From NCBI RefSeq assembly GCF_031432425.1, contig NZ_JAVKPH010000004.1:1-64000 (forward strand): DNA of 64,000 nt. The letters run 5' to 3'. The notes under the pieces are model-generated. The model was not told the origin of the DNA and made no database searches. It worked only from the letters and a program-made list of their open reading frames with translations. Numbering within the stretch: position 1 is the first letter of the stretch; every line of letters begins with the position of its first letter. This stretch comes from Ruixingdingia sedimenti (GTDB lineage Bacteria; Pseudomonadota; Alphaproteobacteria; Rhodobacterales; Rhodobacteraceae). A program made the position numbers and the translations under genes. Positions 43,111-50,047 of this stretch are shown one piece after another.

Positions 43111-44073
43111 TCAGCCGGGATGCGCGGGCGTGAAGCCGCCGAGCCGCCCGGCGATGGTTTCCAGCGTCGGGCGGGGGCCGCGGGGGCGGGTTTCCAGCGC
43201 CGCGCGCATCGCGCGCAGGTGGTCGGGCGTGGTGCCGCAGCAGCCGCCGATGATCCGCGCGCCCAGATCGCGCGCCAGCACCGCGTAATCGGCCATCAGG
43301 TCCGGCGTGCCGTCGTAATGCAGGTGGCCGTCGTGGTATTTCGGCACCCCGGCATTCGCCTTGGCGATGATCGGCCGTTCCGTCCCCTGCGCCACGAACC
43401 CCGCCACGCTGCGCAGCAGGTCCGACGCGCCGGTGCCGCAGTTCGCGCCGAAGGCGGCGGGCGGGTTCGGCAGGGTTTCCACCAGATCGGCCAGTTGCGC
43501 GGGCGTCACGCCCATCATCGTGCGGCCCGCGGTGTCGAAGCTCATCGCGCCGCACCAGTCCATGCCGACCCGCCGCGCGGCCTCGGCGGCGGCGCGCAGG
43601 TCCTCGGGTGCGGCGAGGGTTTCGACCCACAGCAGGTCGGCGCCGCCGTCGCGCAGGGCCTCTGCCTGTTCGTGGAAGATCTCGACCGCCTCGGCATGGG
43701 TCATCGTGCCCATGGGGGCGAAGATCCCCCCGCTCGGCCCCATGGAACCCGCGACGATCACCGCGCGCCCCGCGCCGGCCGCGACCTCGCGCGCCAGTTC
43801 CGCCGCGGCGCGGTTGAGTTCGCCCACCCGGGGCGCAAGCCCGTGCGGGCGCAGCCGCCCCGCATTGGCGCCGAAGCTGTTGGTCAGGAACAGATCCGCC
43901 CCCGCCTCCACCGCCGCGCGGTAGAGGCTGCGCACATGCGCGGGCTGGCCGGTGTTCCACAGCTCGGGCGGCTCCTGCGCGCCGAGGCCCATGTTGAACA
44001 ACGCCGTGCCGGTCGCGCCATCGGCCATCAGCCAGTCGCGCGTCTTCAGCATCCGGGTCAGGGCATCCGCCAT
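43111..44073 (-). CDS. bmt: Betaine/methyl-donor homocysteine S-methyltransferase
   Basis: A 320-residue zinc methyltransferase with the homocysteine S-methyltransferase fold. Zinc cysteines lie in GANCGTGASD and GGCCGTTPDH. The N-terminus LMADGATGTALFNMGLGAQEPPELWN is that of the alphaproteobacterial betaine-homocysteine methyltransferase (Bmt) type, though use of another donor such as S-methylmethionine is not excluded. It is co-directional with the zeta inhibitor gene, 54 bp downstream of it. Confidence 0.85.
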   Translation of the reverse strand: MADALTRMLKTRDWLMADGATGTALFNMGLGAQEPPELWNTGQPAHVRSLYRAAVEAGADLFLTNSFGANAGRLRPHGLAPRVGELNRAAAELAREVAAGAGRAVIVAGSMGPSGGIFAPMGTMTHAEAVEIFHEQAEALRDGGADLLWVETLAAPEDLRAAAEAARRVGMDWCGAMSFDTAGRTMMGVTPAQLADLVETLPNPPAAFGANCGTGASDLLRSVAGFVAQGTERPIIAKANAGVPKYHDGHLHYDGTPDLMADYAVLARDLGARIIGGCCGTTPDHLRAMRAALETRPRGPRPTLETIAGRLGGFTPAHPG

Positions 44074-44127
44074 GTCCGGCCCCTTCGTGGGTGGCAGGCC
44101 CGCGCCCTGCGGGGGCGGGCGGGGGGC

Positions 44128-44445
44128 TTACTTCGCCTCGTCCAGCAACTGCACCTTGGCGGTGGACAGCAGTTCGTCCATCTTGGCGCGGATCGTCGCC
44201 TCGTCGGCGAGGTTGCCCAGATCGGCGGCGAGCTTGCGGATGACGTCATCGGGGCCGGGTTCGGCGAAGTCGGCCTTCACCACTTCCATCGCATAGGCGT
44301 CGGCCACCGCGCCGGTCTTGCCCATCAGCCCCGCGGCCCAGAGCCCGGCAAGCTTGTTGCGCCGCGCCTCTGCCCGGAACTGCATTTCGGCGTCATGGGC
44401 ATATTTCGCCTCGTAGGCCTTTTCGCGGTCGTCGAACGTGGTCAT
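44128..44445 (-). CDS. F1F0-ATPase inhibitor zeta subunit (DUF1476)
   Basis: A 105-residue all-helical protein matching the alphaproteobacterial zeta inhibitor: TFDDREKAYEAKYAHDAE at the N-terminus (the inhibitory segment) and FRAEARRNKLAGLWAAGLMG next. In Paracoccus it blocks the hydrolytic direction of F1-ATPase. The start ATG 44445 is standard for the family. Location next to purC is the usual one in this group. Confidence 0.9.
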   Translation of the reverse strand: MTTFDDREKAYEAKYAHDAEMQFRAEARRNKLAGLWAAGLMGKTGAVADAYAMEVVKADFAEPGPDDVIRKLAADLGNLADEATIRAKMDELLSTAKVQLLDEAK

Positions 44446-44553
44446 GCATGCGCCTCGCTGGTCTGGTCGTGCCTGATGTCCATATGCCCTTGCGCGCCCG
44501 CGCCCGCAAGTGTCGCGATGGCGCCATACCCCGGGCGCGCGGCCGCGATCGCC

Positions 44554-44582
44554 TTGCGACACCGGGGATGTTGCCGTATAGG
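44554..44582 (+). promoter_or_regulatory. Probable purC promoter
   Basis: TTGCGA (44554-44559) and TATAGG (44577-44582) with a 17 bp spacer, 82 bp upstream of purC in the divergent spacer with the zeta gene. No riboswitch-like structure is evident in the leader. Confidence 0.4.
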
Positions 44583-44663
44583 CGCAGGCAGGCACGCAGA
44601 CACGCCGGGGCCTCCGGGCCTGCGCCCCTGCCGGCGCAGGGCGGCACACCGATCGGAGCATGC

Positions 44664-45452
44664 ATGGCACGTCGCAAGAAGATCTACGAAGGCAAGGCCA
44701 AGATCCTGTACGAGGGACCGGAGCCGGGCACGCTGATCCAGTATTTCAAGGACGATGCCGCCGGGCAGGCCGCTGCCCCCGCCGCCACCCGCACCGGCCC
44801 CGCGGGCGGCCAGCAGGGCGACGGGCGCGGCGTGCTGAACAACCGGCTGTCCGAATTCTTCATGAACGGGCTCAACGCCATCGGCGTGCCCACGCATTTC
44901 ATCCGCCGCATCAACATGCGCGAACAACTGGTGCGCATGGCGGAAATCATCCCGCTGATGGTGGTGGTGCGCAACTATGCCGCGGGCGACCTGTCCAACC
45001 GCCTGGGCATCCCCGAGGGCACGGCGCTGCCGCGGCCCATCGTCGAATTCTACTTCAAGGACGACAAGCTGGGCGATCCCCTTGTCACCGAGGAACACAT
45101 CATCGCCTTCGGCTGGGCCAGCCAGCAGGACATGGACGACATGATCGCGCTGGCGCTGCGCGTGAACGACTTCCTGTCGGGGGTGATGCTGGGCGTCGGC
45201 ATCCGGCTGGCGGATTTCCGAATCGAGGTCGGCCGGATCTGGGAAGGCGACTACATGCGCCTGATCGTCGCCGACGAGATCAGCCCCGACAGCTGCCGGC
45301 TGTGGGACATGCGCGCGGCCGAGATCCCCGACCGCGACGGCAACATCCGCGAACCGGGGCCGCTGGCCGATGTCTATACCGAACTCGCGCGGCGTCTGGG
45401 GGTGCTGCCCTCGAACGTCACGCATGCCACCAAGCCCTCGCTCATCAACTGA
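44664..45452 (+). CDS. purC: SAICAR synthetase PurC, divergent in two conserved segments
   Basis: A 262-residue enzyme joining CAIR and aspartate. Most of it is canonical: RKKIYEGKAKILYEG, VLNNRLSEFFM, VVRNYAAGDLSNRLGI, LPRPIVEFYFKDDKLGDPLV, and VADEISPDSCRLWD. Two regions are not. After YFKDD, where family members have a T/S-A-F/G type turn, this one has a 9-residue longer Ala/Gly/Gln-rich segment (residues about 32-54). After RLWD the usual DKDRFR-like motif is replaced by PDRDGNIREPGP. Neither is explained by a simple frameshift. It sits at the normal purC-purS-purQ locus; activity is uncertain. Confidence 0.85.
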   Translation: MARRKKIYEGKAKILYEGPEPGTLIQYFKDDAAGQAAAPAATRTGPAGGQQGDGRGVLNNRLSEFFMNGLNAIGVPTHFIRRINMREQLVRMAEIIPLMVVVRNYAAGDLSNRLGIPEGTALPRPIVEFYFKDDKLGDPLVTEEHIIAFGWASQQDMDDMIALALRVNDFLSGVMLGVGIRLADFRIEVGRIWEGDYMRLIVADEISPDSCRLWDMRAAEIPDRDGNIREPGPLADVYTELARRLGVLPSNVTHATKPSLIN

Positions 45453-45464
45453 AAGGCCCGCCCG

Positions 45465-45719
45465 ATGACCGCCCCCAGCCTCAAGGCCCGTGTCCATGTG
45501 ATGCTCAAGGACGGCGTGCTCGACCCGCAGGGCGAGGCCGTGCGCCACGCGCTCGGCACGCTCGGCTTCGGCGGGGTGGAGGCCGTGCGGCAGGGCAAGG
45601 TGATCGAACTCGACCTCGCCGCGACCGACCGCGCCGCGGCGGAGGCCGAGGTGCGCGCGATGTGCGAAAAGCTGCTCGCCAATACGGTGATCGAGAAATA
45701 CACCGTCGAAATCGCCTGA
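45465..45719 (+). CDS. purS: Phosphoribosylformylglycinamidine synthase subunit PurS
   Basis: An 84-residue subunit that bridges PurQ and PurL for FGAM synthesis. Matches family size and pattern (KARVHVMLKDGVLDPQGEAVRHALGTLGF is split by conserved Gly; MCEKLLANTVIEKYTVEI at the end). Twelve bases after purC and 31 before purQ, one operon. purL is not in the window. Confidence 0.93.
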   Translation: MTAPSLKARVHVMLKDGVLDPQGEAVRHALGTLGFGGVEAVRQGKVIELDLAATDRAAAEAEVRAMCEKLLANTVIEKYTVEIA

Positions 45720-45750
45720 CCCGTCACCCTGACGCCCCGGAGGATCGGCC

Positions 45751-46419
45751 ATGAAAGCCGCCGTCATCACCTTTCCCGGTTCCAACTGCGACCGCGATCT
45801 GGCGGAAGGTTTCGCCAAGGCGGGGGCAGAGGTCGTCCGCGTCTGGCACAAGGACACCGCGCTGCCTGCGGGCGTCGATGTGGTCGGCCTGCCGGGCGGG
45901 TTCAGCCATGGCGATTACCTGCGCTGCGGGGCCATCGCGGCGCGCGCGCCGGTGATGGCGGCGGTGGCGGCCCATGCCGCGCGCGGGGGCTATGCGATCG
46001 GCATCTGCAACGGCTTTCAGGTGCTGACCGAGGCCGGGCTGCTGCCCGGTGCGCTGATGCGCAATGCGGGGCTGAAGTTCATCTGCCGCAATGTCGGCCT
46101 GCGCGTGGCGACCGCCGACAGCGCCTTCACCGCCGGCTGGCGACAGGGCGCGGCGGTGACGATGCCGGTGGCGCATCACGACGGCAACTATCAGGTCGAT
46201 GCCGACACACTGGCGCGGTTGCAGGGCGAGGACCGCATCGCCTTCACCTATGCCGAAAACCCCAACGGCGCGCTGGCCGACATCGCGGGCGTGCTGTCGG
46301 CCAACCGCCGCGTGCTCGGCATGATGCCCCACCCCGAACGCGCCATCGAGGACGTGCAGGGCGGCACCGACGGATCGGTGCTTTTCCGCTCGCTCTCGGC
46401 GGTGATGGCGGCGGCCTGA
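45751..46419 (+). CDS. purQ: Phosphoribosylformylglycinamidine synthase subunit PurQ
   Basis: A 222-residue class I glutamine amidotransferase giving ammonia to PurL. The nucleophile cysteine is in GICNGFQVLTEAGLLPGAL, with the His-Glu pair in MMPHPERAIED near the C-terminus and the oxyanion region GLPGGFSHGDYLRCGA. GGAGG precedes the ATG. Confidence 0.95.
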   Translation: MKAAVITFPGSNCDRDLAEGFAKAGAEVVRVWHKDTALPAGVDVVGLPGGFSHGDYLRCGAIAARAPVMAAVAAHAARGGYAIGICNGFQVLTEAGLLPGALMRNAGLKFICRNVGLRVATADSAFTAGWRQGAAVTMPVAHHDGNYQVDADTLARLQGEDRIAFTYAENPNGALADIAGVLSANRRVLGMMPHPERAIEDVQGGTDGSVLFRSLSAVMAAA

Positions 46420-46463
46420 GCGCGGGCGCTTGCCCGGCGGGGGGCTGGTGCTAGACTGCCGCC

Positions 46464-48224
46464 ATGCCAGCGACGTCAGAGACTCCTGCACCGCCCGTGA
46501 ATGGCAAGGGCCTCACGCTCTGGCTTCGGCTGGCGGTGGTGGGGCTGGTGGCGGTGGCCGCGGCGCTGGTGCTGATCACCAACCAGTGGCTGACGGAACG
46601 GTTCACGGAAACCACGCGCAGCCGCGCGGAACTGCGGCTGGCGCTGTATACCGGGAACCTGATTTCCGAACTGCAACGCAATTCGGTGGTGCCGGTGCTG
46701 CTGGCCAACGACCCCTCGCTGCTTGGTGCACTGCAGAACGGGGTGTTCTCGGGCACGTCGCAGCGGCTGATTTCCTTCCAGTCTGAACTGGGGGCGGCGC
46801 TGATCCTGCTGCTGGATGCCGAGGGGCGCACCGTGGGCGCGACCGACCGCAACCGCATCGGCACCCAGCACCGCCAGGACCCCTATTTCGTCGAGGCGCT
46901 GCGGTCCAAGGACACCGTGTTCACCAGCTGGAAGCGGGAAACGGGGGCCTATGGCTTCACCTTTTCGCGCGCGCTGGTGGCCGACAACAAGATGCGCGGC
47001 GTCGTCGTGGTCGAGGTCGACCTGATGAAATACGAACGCGCCTGGTCGGGGTTCGCCGATGCGGTGGCGGTGATCAACAGCGAGGGGCAGGTGGTGCTGG
47101 CCACCGAACCGCGCTGGCGCGGCCGCACGCTGGACGAGGCGCTGCAACTGCGCGACGCGCCCTCGGCCATCGAACGCGCGCTGAAGGTCACGGCCGACTG
47201 GACCCAGAACCCCCCCGACGCCTATGTCAAGGGCGAGGCGGTGATGCGCACCGAGGCGCGGATCCCCTTTCGCGGCTGGCGGATGGTCGCCTTCACCCGC
47301 TACGATTCCGTGCGCGAACAGGTCAACGCCTTCCTCGCGCTGGAAATCATGGGGTTCGCGATCCTGCTGGCGGCGGGGTTCTACCTGCTGTCGCGGCGGG
47401 CGCGGTTCCAGTCGCGCGCCTTCCAGCGGGAATCCGCCGAACTGCGGCTGCTGAACGCCCGCCTGCAACGCGAGATCGCGGAACGCGAAAAGGTCCAGCA
47501 CGATCTGGAGGCGGCCGAACAGACGCTGGCGCAATCGTCGAAACTGGCGGTTCTGGGGGAAATGTCGGCGGCGGTCAGCCATGAGCTGAACCAGCCGCTG
47601 GCGGCGATGAAGACCTATCTGGCGGGGGCGCGGCTGCTGCTGCAACGGCGGCGGCCGGACGAGGCGCTGTCGTCCTTCCAGCGCATCGACGATCTGATCG
47701 ACCGCATGGGCGCGATCACCCGGCAGCTGAAATCCTATGCCCGCAAGGGCGGCGAGGCCTTTGCGCCGGTGGACCTGCGGTCCTGCGTGGGTGAGGCGCT
47801 GTCGATGATGGAACCGCAGTTGAAACCGCGCCGCGTGCGCATCCTGCGCACCCTGCCGCGCGAACCCGTGATGGTGATGGCCGACCGCATCCGGCTGGAA
47901 CAGGTCATCATCAACCTGCTGCGCAATGCGCTCGACGCCACGCGCGACGTGCCGGCGCCGCAGATCGACATCATCCTGACCCGCGGTGACACCGCCACCC
48001 TGCTGGTGCGCGACAACGGGCCGGGGATTTCGGATCTGGACAAGCTGTTCGAACCGTTCTGGACCACCAAGAAACCCGGCGAGGGGGTGGGTCTGGGGCT
48101 GGCGATCTCGTCAGGGATCGTTGCGGACCTCGGGGGCCGGCTGACGGCCCGCAACACCGAGGGGGGGGCTGTATTCGAAATGCAACTCCCCATATTGGGC
48201 GATGGAATGAAGGCTGCCGAGTGA
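46464..48224 (+). CDS. dctB: DctB-like sensor histidine kinase
   Basis: A 586-residue membrane kinase. TM1 about 19-42, a periplasmic double-PAS-like sensor (43-290), TM2 about 291-312, a coiled-coil linker (330-360), then the kinase: H-box AVSHELNQPLAAMKTYL, N-box INLLRNALDA, G-boxes RDNGPGISDLDKLFEPFWTTK and GVGLGLAIS. The closest pattern is DctB, the C4-dicarboxylate sensor. The response regulator follows 6 bp later. No dicarboxylate transporter is nearby, so the signal is uncertain. Confidence 0.85.
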   Translation: MPATSETPAPPVNGKGLTLWLRLAVVGLVAVAAALVLITNQWLTERFTETTRSRAELRLALYTGNLISELQRNSVVPVLLANDPSLLGALQNGVFSGTSQRLISFQSELGAALILLLDAEGRTVGATDRNRIGTQHRQDPYFVEALRSKDTVFTSWKRETGAYGFTFSRALVADNKMRGVVVVEVDLMKYERAWSGFADAVAVINSEGQVVLATEPRWRGRTLDEALQLRDAPSAIERALKVTADWTQNPPDAYVKGEAVMRTEARIPFRGWRMVAFTRYDSVREQVNAFLALEIMGFAILLAAGFYLLSRRARFQSRAFQRESAELRLLNARLQREIAEREKVQHDLEAAEQTLAQSSKLAVLGEMSAAVSHELNQPLAAMKTYLAGARLLLQRRRPDEALSSFQRIDDLIDRMGAITRQLKSYARKGGEAFAPVDLRSCVGEALSMMEPQLKPRRVRILRTLPREPVMVMADRIRLEQVIINLLRNALDATRDVPAPQIDIILTRGDTATLLVRDNGPGISDLDKLFEPFWTTKKPGEGVGLGLAISSGIVADLGGRLTARNTEGGAVFEMQLPILGDGMKAAE

Positions 48225-48230
48225 GGACCA

Positions 48231-49562
48231 ATGGCACGTGCGATGAAGGTGGCGATCGTCGATGACGAGGCGGACATGCGGCAGTCGATCAGCCAGTGGC
48301 TGGCGCTGTCGGGCTTCGATACGGAAACCCATGCCAGCGCCGAAGAGGCGCTGAAGGCCATCGGGGCCGATTTCCCGGGCGTCGTGATCAGCGACATCAA
48401 GATGCCGGGGATGGACGGGATGGCGCTGCTCAAACGGTTGATGAGCATGGATTCGGGCCTGCCCGTCATCATGATCACCGGCCACGGCGACGTGCCCATG
48501 GCGGTCGAGGCGATGCGGCTCGGCGCCTATGACTTTCTGGAAAAGCCGTTCAACCCCGACCGGATGACCGATCTGGTCAAGAAGGCCACCAACCTGCGCC
48601 GCCTGACGCTGGACAACCGCGCGCTGCGGCGGGAACTGTCGGACGGCACGGTGCTGATGAAAAAGCTTATCGGCACTTCGGGCGTGATGGAACGGCTGCG
48701 CGAGGACATTCTGGACCTCGGGCAGGCCGACAGCCATGTGCTGATCGACGGGGAAACCGGCACCGGCAAGACGCTGGTCGCCCATGCGCTGCACGCCGTG
48801 GGGCCGCGGGCGGGGCGCAAGTTCGTCACGCTCTCCTGCGCCGCCTATCCCGAAGAGGCGCTGTCGGAACGGCTGTTCGGCCCGGTGGCCGAGGGCGCGA
48901 CCCTGCCGCTGGTGGAAGAGGCGCGCGGCGGTACGCTGTGCCTCGAGGATATCGAATCGCTCAGCCAGCCCTTGCAGGCGCGATTGCTGACGCTGATCAA
49001 CGATCAGGGCACCCCGCCCGAAACCCGCATCATCGCGATCTGCAACGAACATGCCCCCGACAAGACGGTGGAAGACGCGCTGCGCCCGGATCTCTACTAT
49101 CGCCTCGGCGCGATGAAGATCGACCTGCCGCCGCTGCGCGCGCGGGGCGAGGATATCCTGACCCTTTTCACCCGCATGGCCGAACAGTTCGCCGAGGAAT
49201 ACGGCTGCGAGGCCCCGACCGTGACCGCGCAGGAGGCCGCGCAGCTGCTGCAAGCGCCCTGGCCGGGCAATGTGCGCCAGCTGGTCAACATCGCCGAACG
49301 CGCGGTATTGCAGAACCGGCGGGGGTCGGGCTCCATCGCCTCGCTGCTGATGGCCGACAACGAGGCCGCGGGGCCGGCACTGACGACCGAAGGCAAGCCG
49401 CTCAAGGAATATGTCGATGCGTTCGAACGGATGCTGATCGACAACACCATGCGCCGCCACAAGGGATCGATCGTCGCGGTGATGGAGGAATTGTGCCTGC
49501 CCCGGCGGACGCTGAACGAGAAGATGGCGAAATACGGGCTCAGCCGCGCCGACTACGTATGA
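48231..49562 (+). CDS. dctD: DctD-like NtrC-family response regulator lacking GAFTGA
   Basis: A 443-residue regulator. Receiver (4-118) with phospho-acceptor in VVISDIKMPGMDG; AAA+ domain with Walker A GETGTGKT and arginine finger LRPDLYYRLG; C-terminal Fis-like helix-turn-helix (RHKGSIVAVMEELCLPRRTLNEKMAKYGL). After LFG, where bEBPs read a GAFTGA loop, this protein has PVAEGATLPLVEEARGGTLCLED: the sigma54-contact loop is missing, about 14 residues are gone, and Walker B is ED rather than DE. It may activate sigma70 promoters, as NtrC of Rhodobacter capsulatus does, or act as a repressor. Start ATG 48231; ATG 48243 possible. Confidence 0.85.
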   Translation: MARAMKVAIVDDEADMRQSISQWLALSGFDTETHASAEEALKAIGADFPGVVISDIKMPGMDGMALLKRLMSMDSGLPVIMITGHGDVPMAVEAMRLGAYDFLEKPFNPDRMTDLVKKATNLRRLTLDNRALRRELSDGTVLMKKLIGTSGVMERLREDILDLGQADSHVLIDGETGTGKTLVAHALHAVGPRAGRKFVTLSCAAYPEEALSERLFGPVAEGATLPLVEEARGGTLCLEDIESLSQPLQARLLTLINDQGTPPETRIIAICNEHAPDKTVEDALRPDLYYRLGAMKIDLPPLRARGEDILTLFTRMAEQFAEEYGCEAPTVTAQEAAQLLQAPWPGNVRQLVNIAERAVLQNRRGSGSIASLLMADNEAAGPALTTEGKPLKEYVDAFERMLIDNTMRRHKGSIVAVMEELCLPRRTLNEKMAKYGLSRADYV

Positions 49563-50047
49563 AGATTTTTCGCGGAAGGTTTTCCGGCGGCGGGGGGCGA
49601 AAGCCTTTCGCACAAGGATTTTCCGCGCGGCCGCGGGGGCCCGTCGCACGGGCCGCCGCGGAAAATCGCCCATTGCGTTTCCCTGCCCTTTGCCCATAGG
49701 GTCGTCGAAAGCGGACGGAATGTCACCGTCCGACGAAGATTTCATGTCCCTCGCCGCCGTGAATTTGCCGCGGCGCGGCGGGACAGCCGGAATGGCCGCA
49801 AGGCCGTAGCGATGTCCGTCAGACCCCCGGGTCGTGCGGGCTTTCATCAGATGGGCCCCGCAAGGGCCCGGGACAGAACCGCGATGATGCGCGTTACCGC
49901 GACCCAGCAGAGCCTCAGGTGCCCGACCGGCGCCGCCCCGCTGGCCGGCCCGTGCCGCCTCGCCCGAACAAGACATCTGCCGCAATGCGGCCGTCCCCCC
50001 GGGCCTGTGCCCGGGCGCGGGCGTTTGCGGCGGTGCAACGGAACACT
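49563..50047 (+). other. 485 bp rne leader region with large hairpins
   Basis: No supported gene. It holds a stem GATTTTCCGCG (49617-49627) with CGCGGAAAATC (49657-49667) enclosing GGCCCGT-CGC-ACGGGCC (49638-49654), and a second composite stem TCGTC/GACGA (49702-49706, 49732-49736) plus GGACGG/CCGTCC (49713-49718, 49726-49731). The first may end the dctD transcript; the second may lie in the rne 5' UTR, where RNase E autoregulation acts in E. coli. A weak TTGCGT/ATAGGG promoter-like pair is at 49673-49701. Confidence 0.5.

Noticed and set aside
44755..44845. A frameshift or assembly error in purC
   Set aside because: Reading the other two frames through the odd insert does not restore family residues, and the second odd segment is far away with a correct frame between them.
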